This document shows positions 31,468-37,234 of a DNA stretch of 37,234 nt, piece by piece. Each line of letters starts with the position of its first letter. Positions within the stretch are counted from its first letter, which is position 1. A program made the translations under genes and the position numbers. The notes beneath the pieces are model-generated. The model saw nothing but the letters and a program-made list of their open reading frames with translations, did no database searches and was not told where the DNA came from. Source of the DNA: Phycisphaerae bacterium (GTDB lineage: Bacteria > Planctomycetota > Phycisphaerae > Phycisphaerales > SM1A02); contig NZFX01000074.1 in the NCBI GenBank assembly GCA_002689385.1, forward strand, positions 1 to 37,234. The letters are read 5' to 3'.

Positions 31468-34278
31468 ATGCCATCGAGTGCAGCAGACATCCGAAGACAA
31501 TATCTGGACTTTTTTACGCAAAAGTGTGGTCATACCGAGGTGCCATCGAGCCCAGTTGTTCCGCACAATGACCCAACCCTGCTTTTTGCAAATGCAGGCA
31601 TGAATCAGTTCAAGGATGTGTTTCTTGGGCGAGGCACACGGCCATATACTCGTGCTGTTGATACACAAAAATGCATTCGCGCTGGTGGAAAACACAACGA
31701 CCTTGAAGATGTTGGCCGAGATACCTATCACCATACGTTTTTTGAAATGCTTGGAAACTGGTCGTTCGGTGATTACTTCAAAGAAGATGCAATCAAATGG
31801 GCGTGGGAATTGTTCACAGAAAAATGGGGACTTGAAAAAGACCGACTCTATGTAACCGTTTTTGCAGGCGATGAAAAAGATGGTCTCGACCCAGACGTTG
31901 AAGCTGAAAATCTTTGGAAAAAGTTAACTGATATTGACCCTTCGCACATAACACGCTGGGACCGAAAAGATAACTTCTGGGAAATGGGAAGCACGGGGCC
32001 GTGTGGCCCGTGCAGCGAAATACATTACGACTCAACGCCCGACAAAAACGGTGGTCATCTAGTCAACCTTGATGACCCTGATGTGATTGAAATTTGGAAC
32101 TTGGTCTTCATTCAATTCAACCGAGGAGATGATGGTGCGCTTACTCCCCTTCCAAACCAACACGTGGACACTGGCATGGGACTCGAACGAGTCGTGCGTG
32201 TTTTGCAAGGGAAAAACAGCAATTACGACACAGACTTGTGGACTCCGATTTTCGAGTTACTTACAAAGTTAACCGGCGCACCTGCATACGCTGGTGGTTT
32301 AGAAGACCATACAGATATCGCATACCGCGTGCTCGCAGATCACATTCGATGTCTTGTTGTTGCCATTGCTGACGGTGGACGACCCGGGGCAGCTGGTCGC
32401 GAATACGTACTTCGTAGAATTCTTCGCAGAGGCGTTCGACACGCACACCAAACATTTAACGTTGATGGTCCACTATTATACAAACTCGTTCCTGCTGTTG
32501 TTGAAACACTCGGCGACGTTTTTCCCGAAATATCAAAAAACGAAACGCACATCACGCAAATAATCCTTGACGAAGAAGAAGCTTTTCTTAAAACACTCGA
32601 CCGAGGACTTGAACTTTTTGACAAAGCAGTAAAAAATGGCGACGGTAAGTCCATTGATGCAAAAAGTGCATTCACTCTACACGACACATTTGGTTTCCCA
32701 ATTGACTTGACTGAAGTCATGGCACTTGAGCAAAACCTTACGGCTGACCGTGCTGGATATGAAGTGCTCATGGAAAAAGCGCGCGAAACTTCACGGGCGA
32801 CAACAGACGATGAACTGAAAATGCACCTCCCGCCCGAGATACTTGGGAAACTTAAAGGCGTCGGTGTTCATGCAACAGATGACGGCCCTAAATACGGGCG
32901 AGGGGTTGGGGTCTCCACTGTAAAAGCGATCTGGAATGGGCAAGAACTCGTTGGAAAGGCTGATGATTCTACACTTTTTGGACTTATTCTCAACAAAACT
33001 CCGTTTTATGCAGAACAAGGCGGTCAGGTTGGTGATCGCGGCCACCTGATTCGAGAGTCTGGCAACGACTTGAGTGAAAGCGATTTTATCGTTGAAGAAA
33101 CACATCGTTATGGCGAGTACGTATTGCATGTTGGACGCATTTCGGGAGGAACTATGCAAGTTGGCGATGTTGTCAATGCAGTGGTTCGAGAAAAACAACG
33201 CAATGCAATCGAATCGAATCACACGGGCACACATCTTCTTAATCATGCACTTCGAGCTGTTCTTGGCGAAGATGTTCAACAACGTGGCTCGCTTGTAAAC
33301 AACGATCGCCTTCGGTTCGATTTTTCGCACGCACACGCAATGACGGACGAAGAAGTCGCAAGCGTTGAAAAACTTGTGAACGATGCTATCGCTAATGATT
33401 TTATTGTCGACGCAAAAGAAGTTCCACTAAATCTTGCTCAAGAAATTCACGGCGTTCGTGCAGTCTTTGGTGAACAGTACCCCGACCCTGTACGCGTTGT
33501 TTCCATTGGTGCAACCGTTGACGAACTTATAAATGATCCCGAAAATCAAAAATGGCACTATTGCTCGGTCGAGTTCTGTGGTGGAACCCATATTGCTCGT
33601 TGCAGTGAAGCAAAACGATTTGTTGTTTCACATGAACAAGCACTCGCCTCGGGAATAAGGCGAATCATTGCGCTTACCGGTGTCGCTGCGCAAGCATCCC
33701 ATGCTTCCGGGGAATCGTTTTTACAACAGGTCGATGATGCAAACAAACTATCAGATGAGGCGTTACTTAGGGCGTATGATGAGTTGCTCAAGCAAGTTGA
33801 CGGACTTTCGATTTCGCAACCAGTTCGGCATAAAGCAAAACAAAAACTAAAACGCATGCATGACCGGGTTAACTCTATTCAGAAAAATGCTGCCTCGTCG
33901 CGAAAAGACCACGTACTCGAGCAAGCTCGTGTAATCGCTGAGTTAGACCATGCCATTATCGTTGCCACAATTAATGGGGGCGATAAAGATTCAATGATGA
34001 TCGCGCTTGATGCTGTTCGTTCAAAAAGACCTGACGGTGCAGTTATGTTGTTTACTTCAGATAAAGAAGAAGGCAAAGTAATTATTGTTGCTGGTTCAAG
34101 CAAGACTATGATCTCGAAGGGATTAAAAGCAGGCGACTGGGTTCGTGTTGCTGCAAGTGCTTGCGGTGGTGGTGGTGGTGGTCGCCCGGATACAGCACAA
34201 GCGGGTGGAAAAGAACCCGAAAACGTTTCAGTGGCAATGGACAAAGCAACAGAATTTGCAAACGAGGCAACAACATGA
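31468..34278 (+). CDS. alaS: Alanyl-tRNA synthetase
   Basis: Class II synthetase charging tRNA-Ala, 936 residues. The catalytic core begins IRRQYLDFFTQKCGHTEVPSSPVVPHNDPTLLFANAGMNQFK and includes the WEMGSTGPCGPCSEIHYD motif and TGMGLERVVRVLQG. The editing domain has zinc ligands H585 and H589 (HTGTH) and C704 and H708 (CGGTH). The C-Ala domain ends with SACGGGGGGRPDTAQAGGKEPENV, containing six consecutive Gly encoded by six GGT repeats (34165-34182). An AGGA site supports the start. The stop overlaps the ATG of the next gene (ATGA). Confidence 0.97.
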   Translation: MPSSAADIRRQYLDFFTQKCGHTEVPSSPVVPHNDPTLLFANAGMNQFKDVFLGRGTRPYTRAVDTQKCIRAGGKHNDLEDVGRDTYHHTFFEMLGNWSFGDYFKEDAIKWAWELFTEKWGLEKDRLYVTVFAGDEKDGLDPDVEAENLWKKLTDIDPSHITRWDRKDNFWEMGSTGPCGPCSEIHYDSTPDKNGGHLVNLDDPDVIEIWNLVFIQFNRGDDGALTPLPNQHVDTGMGLERVVRVLQGKNSNYDTDLWTPIFELLTKLTGAPAYAGGLEDHTDIAYRVLADHIRCLVVAIADGGRPGAAGREYVLRRILRRGVRHAHQTFNVDGPLLYKLVPAVVETLGDVFPEISKNETHITQIILDEEEAFLKTLDRGLELFDKAVKNGDGKSIDAKSAFTLHDTFGFPIDLTEVMALEQNLTADRAGYEVLMEKARETSRATTDDELKMHLPPEILGKLKGVGVHATDDGPKYGRGVGVSTVKAIWNGQELVGKADDSTLFGLILNKTPFYAEQGGQVGDRGHLIRESGNDLSESDFIVEETHRYGEYVLHVGRISGGTMQVGDVVNAVVREKQRNAIESNHTGTHLLNHALRAVLGEDVQQRGSLVNNDRLRFDFSHAHAMTDEEVASVEKLVNDAIANDFIVDAKEVPLNLAQEIHGVRAVFGEQYPDPVRVVSIGATVDELINDPENQKWHYCSVEFCGGTHIARCSEAKRFVVSHEQALASGIRRIIALTGVAAQASHASGESFLQQVDDANKLSDEALLRAYDELLKQVDGLSISQPVRHKAKQKLKRMHDRVNSIQKNAASSRKDHVLEQARVIAELDHAIIVATINGGDKDSMMIALDAVRSKRPDGAVMLFTSDKEEGKVIIVAGSSKTMISKGLKAGDWVRVAASACGGGGGGRPDTAQAGGKEPENVSVAMDKATEFANEATT

Positions 34279-34625
34279 CAGATAAACCAAAAGAACAAGA
34301 AGAAACAAAAGACCTGAACGCTGCTGAAAAAGAATCCGAAGGCGTGCCGCATTTTATAACCCCCCTGCGTCCCATCGTTCATCAAGTGGGCGAGCATGTA
34401 CTTGCTGCACTCCAACAAGATGAAACAGTTGCAGTGCTAACAACCATCACTGGTTCTAATCAGGGAAAACAGGTAATCTCTATTCCGCTTACAGCAGAAC
34501 ATGTGCAACAAGTACGCGGCCTCATTGAAGAAATCCATGAAAGCGACGAACCAGAACACGTCCCCTGCGTTGGATTCCACTGCTTACTCGACGAAGAAGA
34601 TTCAAACGAAAGAGCAAAAGCATGA
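34275..34625 (+). CDS. Small acidic protein of unknown function
   Basis: A 116-residue protein with no family I recognise. The first 30 residues are charged and probably disordered ([20 protein letters not shown]). The rest forms a compact domain: [65 protein letters not shown], then [11 protein letters not shown]. It has no signal peptide or membrane segment. The ATG overlaps the alaS stop, and its own stop overlaps the ATG of the next gene, so it is tightly coupled in the alaS operon. The frame is also open upstream of 34275, but only inside alaS. Confidence 0.75.
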   Translation: MTDKPKEQEETKDLNAAEKESEGVPHFITPLRPIVHQVGEHVLAALQQDETVAVLTTITGSNQGKQVISIPLTAEHVQQVRGLIEEIHESDEPEHVPCVGFHCLLDEEDSNERAKA

Positions 34626-35458
34626 CCGATAAACTATTTGATATCTCGCTTGCGCAGTGGTCGCTCCACCGAGCATTGCAAGCAGGGTACATAAAAGCAA
34701 TAGATTTTCCACAAATCACCAAGGAACAATTTGGCATCAACGCCGTTGAATACGTCAACAGTTTTTTCCCTGACAGGCAACCCAAGCCAGAGTTTGTTAA
34801 TGCGTTAAAAACAAGGTGTAATGATTACGACGTGACGAGTTTACTCATCATGTGTGATGGCGAAGGAGATCTTGGAGACCCAGACGAAAATTATCGAATA
34901 CAAGCTGTTGAGAACCATTTCAAATGGATTGACTGCGCTGTTGAGCTTGGTTGCCACTCCATTCGCGTGAACGCACAGTCAAGCGGGACTTACGAAGAAC
35001 AACAAAAACTTGCAGCCGATGGTCTAATGCGGTTAACTGAGTTTGGTGACACAAAAAATATTAATGTTATTGTTGAAAATCATGGGGGGCTAAGTTCGAA
35101 CGGCGCGTGGCTCGCTGGTGTTATGCAATTAGTTGACATGCCACGTTGCGGAACGTTGCCTGACTTTGGGAATTTTATTCTCGACTGGGGAACAAAAGTA
35201 ATGTATGACAGATACAAGGGTGTTGAAGAACTCATGCCATACGCCAAGGCGGTAAGCGCAAAATCGCATGATTTTAATGCTGACGGTACTGAGTTACATA
35301 CTGAGTACGAAAAAATGATTGGCGTCGTGCTCGACTCGGGCTACCGCGGCTGGATCGGCATTGAATACGAGGGCGGGAACATCGGCGAATTCGAAGGTAT
35401 CATTCGAACCAAGGATTTACTTGAAAAAGTAAGAACTTCCAAAGAGGAAACCATATGA
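34622..35458 (+). CDS. Xylose isomerase-like TIM-barrel protein (sugar phosphate isomerase/epimerase family)
   Basis: A 278-residue protein of the AP endonuclease 2/xylose isomerase-like TIM-barrel family. [12 protein letters not shown] at the N-terminus, [14 protein letters not shown] in the middle, [23 protein letters not shown] (metal-ligand Glu), TLPDFGNF (Asp), [10 protein letters not shown] (His/Asp) and [17 protein letters not shown] (Glu) are the expected barrel strands with metal ligands. Members act as isomerases, epimerases or dehydratases on sugars and polyols; the substrate cannot be told. ATGA overlap with the gene before, and its stop overlaps the start of the MDR gene after it. 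Confidence 0.8.
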   Translation: MTDKLFDISLAQWSLHRALQAGYIKAIDFPQITKEQFGINAVEYVNSFFPDRQPKPEFVNALKTRCNDYDVTSLLIMCDGEGDLGDPDENYRIQAVENHFKWIDCAVELGCHSIRVNAQSSGTYEEQQKLAADGLMRLTEFGDTKNINVIVENHGGLSSNGAWLAGVMQLVDMPRCGTLPDFGNFILDWGTKVMYDRYKGVEELMPYAKAVSAKSHDFNADGTELHTEYEKMIGVVLDSGYRGWIGIEYEGGNIGEFEGIIRTKDLLEKVRTSKEETI

Positions 35459-36483
35459 AAGCTGCAACCATTACTGGTGAAGGTACACCGGTTGCTAAAA
35501 ATGTAACTGTCGTTAATGATTGGCAAGATGCTGCTCCACAAGCACATGAGGTTGTTGTAAAAACGGAAGCATCCGCGCTGAACCACCTCGATCTTTGGGT
35601 GGGAATTGGCATGCCGGGCTTAGGTTTGGAATACCCTCGCGTAAGCGGTTCAGATGGTTGCGGCATCGTGGTGAGCATAGGTAAAAATGTCGACGAAGCG
35701 TGGATTGGAAAACGCGTTTTATTAAATGCGGCGGTTCGACAAACAGAAAAGATATTACCGAACGTTTCGCCTTCACCAGAAGATATTCGTATGATTGGCG
35801 AACACGACCATGGTACAAACGCTGAGTTCTTTGTAGCTCCTGTTGCAAATGTTCTTGAAGTTGGGGATGTTGATCCAGTTATGGCTGCGGGTTTTGGGCT
35901 TGCGCATCTCACTGCTTGGCGGATGCTTGTCACGCGAGCACGAATACGTGCCGGTCAAAGTGTTTTAATAACTGGCATTGGTGGCGGCGCTGCACTTGCT
36001 GCGTTTAACATCTGCAACCATTTTGGCTGTAAAACCATTGTTACTTCAAGGCACCAATGGAAACTTGACAAAGCAATGGAACTTGGTGCAAGCGATGCCG
36101 TGCTCGACGAAGGCGAAGATTGGTCGCGAACTGTTCGTGGTCTAACCGGAAAACGTGGTGTTGATATCTGTGTTGATTCAGTCGGAGGACCCTTGCATCA
36201 CCCGTGCATCAAGTCCCTCGCTCGAGGAGGAACGCTCGTTACTTGCGGTTGCACTGCGGGGCATGCGCCAAAAACGGATCTTACACGCGTATTTTGGAAC
36301 CAACTCTCGGTGCTCGGCTCAACCATGGGTGATATGCATGAATTTCGCGAAGTTGTGTCACTCTTCAAAAACGGGATGGCGCCGGTCATTGACTCAATTC
36401 ACGATGCTGATGATGCTTCCACGGCTTTTGCTCGCCTTGAATCCGGCGAACAGTTCGGTAAAGTCATCCTCCGCTGGAAATAA
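35455..36483 (+). CDS. MDR-family zinc-independent-type alcohol dehydrogenase / quinone oxidoreductase
   Basis: A 342-residue medium-chain dehydrogenase/reductase. The GroES-like N-terminal domain has [37 protein letters not shown]; the Rossmann domain has [29 protein letters not shown] and [29 protein letters not shown]; the C-terminus ends [10 protein letters not shown]. The usual Cys zinc ligand is replaced in NHLDLW and the four-Cys structural zinc lobe is absent, so it is probably a quinone-reductase-like NAD(P)H enzyme. GAGGAAA before the ATG is a good ribosome-binding site. It overlaps the TIM-barrel stop by 4 nt, and they may act in one pathway (inference). Confidence 0.85.
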   Translation: MKAATITGEGTPVAKNVTVVNDWQDAAPQAHEVVVKTEASALNHLDLWVGIGMPGLGLEYPRVSGSDGCGIVVSIGKNVDEAWIGKRVLLNAAVRQTEKILPNVSPSPEDIRMIGEHDHGTNAEFFVAPVANVLEVGDVDPVMAAGFGLAHLTAWRMLVTRARIRAGQSVLITGIGGGAALAAFNICNHFGCKTIVTSRHQWKLDKAMELGASDAVLDEGEDWSRTVRGLTGKRGVDICVDSVGGPLHHPCIKSLARGGTLVTCGCTAGHAPKTDLTRVFWNQLSVLGSTMGDMHEFREVVSLFKNGMAPVIDSIHDADDASTAFARLESGEQFGKVILRWK

Positions 36484-36544
36484 GCACTTTGAAAAATTTT
36501 AGTTTTGGTCAAACACACGCGAAGTGCGGGAGAAACACCAGCAT

Positions 36545-36581
36545 AAAAAACAACTGCCCCCATCTCCGATGAGGGCAGTTG
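36545..36581 (-). terminator. Rho-independent terminator after the small membrane protein
   Basis: Stem CAACTGCCC/GGGCAGTTG with an inner CATC/GATG pair (36551-36581) is followed on the minus strand by six U (36550-36545). It lies about 110 nt past the stop codon at 36691. It also lies 60 nt past the MDR gene on the plus strand, but has no U-run there. Confidence 0.9.
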
Positions 36582-36599
36582 CGGCTAGGTATTCTAATT

Positions 36600-36652
36600 C
36601 TGTCTGAAAGACAGGTTTTGCCTGATACTAATCCATCCTTGGATTAGGAGGC
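36600..36652 (-). other. Structured 3' UTR: two further hairpins
   Basis: Between the small membrane protein and its terminator are CTGTCT-GAA-AGACAG (36600-36614) and a hairpin of CTAATCCA (36628-36635) with TGGATTAG (36640-36647), extended by GCCT/AGGC (36620-36623 with 36649-36652). With the terminator this makes three stems in about 110 nt. It could be mRNA stabilisation or a 3' UTR-derived small RNA; no known RNA family was recognised. Confidence 0.5.
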
Positions 36653-36690
36653 AGTGTGAAGTTAAACTTCGCGTGCAATCAAAAACTGAA

Positions 36691-36924
36691 TTATGCAGTT
36701 TTACGATTGAAGAGAGAAAGAACAATAACAAGAGCGATAAGACCGACGAATCCGCCACCGCTAAATTCAGTAATAAGACCAGTCAAACGACCAACCATAC
36801 CTGAGAAAAAGTTTTCATTTCCAGCCCAAATCACTTGTGCTAATACACCTACAGCGATAAAAATTAGCATAAGGTCAATAAAGCCCCAAGCCCATGTTTT
36901 AATAGTATCTAATGCGTTTTTCAT
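36691..36924 (-). CDS. Small two-helix membrane protein of unknown function
   Basis: A 77-residue protein from the ATG at 36924. The sequence begins MKNALDTIKTWAWGFIDLML; two hydrophobic helices lie at about 14-33 (GFIDLMLIFIAVGVLAQVIW) and 51-72 (GGGFVGLIALVIVLSLFNRK), joined by a 20-residue loop with Gly-Met-Val-Gly. The frame is open upstream to 37023, but AAGGAG 9 nt before 36924 is the strongest ribosome-binding site in the window and sets the start. No family recognised. Strong translation signals, a long leader and a firm terminator suggest high expression. Confidence 0.75.
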   Translation of the reverse strand: MKNALDTIKTWAWGFIDLMLIFIAVGVLAQVIWAGNENFFSGMVGRLTGLITEFSGGGFVGLIALVIVLSLFNRKTA

Positions 36925-37070
36925 AATAGAGATCTCCTTAGTTTCCTGAACCCAGCCTGTTGTGGCCTTACTAGCCATCCCTGACAATTTGGACCACAAC
37001 GCGGGTCCTACGGGATTTCTCACTTATCGGCGATTGAATGAAATTCACCACAGCGTAACGTCCGATTATA
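36925..37070 (-). promoter_or_regulatory. Long leader and predicted -10 of the small membrane protein gene
   Basis: A perfect TATAAT lies on the minus strand at 37070-37065, with no good -35 at 17 nt. From there to the ATG is about 135 nt of leader containing a GGACC/GGTCC stem (about 36993-37010) and a GGAG-type ribosome-binding site. The remaining 37071-37234 is AT-rich with small inverted repeats (GGTTTT/AAAACC) and no gene that I can support. Confidence 0.4.
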
Positions 37071-37234
37071 TAATTCAACCAAGTAAGGAGTTTTGTAAAA
37101 CCTTGCTATACATGGACTTATGTTTTGACAAAAATCTTGAAAAAAATTTATTTATGTATTTTTTTAAGGGTTTTCCTTGCAAAACCACGTCCGAATAGCG
37201 CTTTGTACAGCGTTTTCCACGCTTTCCTCGCACT

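Noticed and set aside
1-37234. tRNA, rRNA, tmRNA, RNase P RNA and integrase or attachment sites
   Set aside because: Reading both strands I found none of the usual conserved blocks; a covariance-model scan would be needed to exclude divergent RNAs.

Overview
The window is a compact, roughly 45% GC bacterial chromosome segment with almost only housekeeping genes. I see no rRNA, tRNA, CRISPR array, phage or intact insertion sequence. The gene set fits a planctomycete, most likely of the Phycisphaerae type: a K+-dependent membrane pyrophosphatase, two GroEL paralogues around one GroES, a CxxCGYELREL...CPEC zinc-ribbon membrane protein, a large secreted HEVGH metallopeptidase, and a lysine-rich tail on FolC. 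This assignment is inference from gene content, not a database result.

Layout. 1-2268 (minus): partial hppA, then rpsU. 2420-3082 (plus): a YacP-like NYN protein. 3105-7163 (minus): pdxH, a secreted zinc metallopeptidase with a strong terminator, and purE. 7164-7609 is the longest stretch without a convincing gene; it holds the acs terminator and a REP-like motif. 7610-17723 (minus) is the centrepiece, a protein- and RNA-quality-control cluster read groEL1-groES-groEL2-[terminator]-dnaJ-grpE-fmdB-rnr-acs. 17971-18873 (minus) and 18945-19886 (plus) are a divergent pair, a zinc-ribbon membrane protein and an orphan MoxR ATPase. 19950-21908 (minus): mgtE and hpt. 22151-27681 (plus): folC, leuS and a DUF2314-like protein. 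27736-29240 (minus): an APH-family kinase and a DUF2007-like protein. 29319-31366 (minus): tpiA-secG-yicC. 31468-36483 (plus): alaS, an unknown 116-aa protein, a TIM-barrel protein and an MDR oxidoreductase. 36545-37070 (minus): a small two-helix membrane protein with a long leader, a structured 3' UTR and a terminator.

Regulation. Terminators are clear palindromes followed by U-runs. Many first genes of transcription units have no Shine-Dalgarno sequence. They have a -10-like hexamer (four times exactly TATCCT) ending only 6-11 nt before the start codon, which predicts leaderless or near-leaderless mRNAs. Other units (hppA, rpsU, groEL1, mgtE, alaS, the small membrane protein) have ordinary ribosome-binding sites. 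The groE promoter lacks a CIRCE element but has a different inverted repeat at the expected operator position.

No obviously new multi-gene defence or metabolic system is visible. The best leads are the recurrent TATCCT leaderless-type starts, the non-CIRCE groE control region, the terminator just before an SD-less dnaJ, the histone-like tail on FolC, and a few uncharacterised conserved-looking genes.
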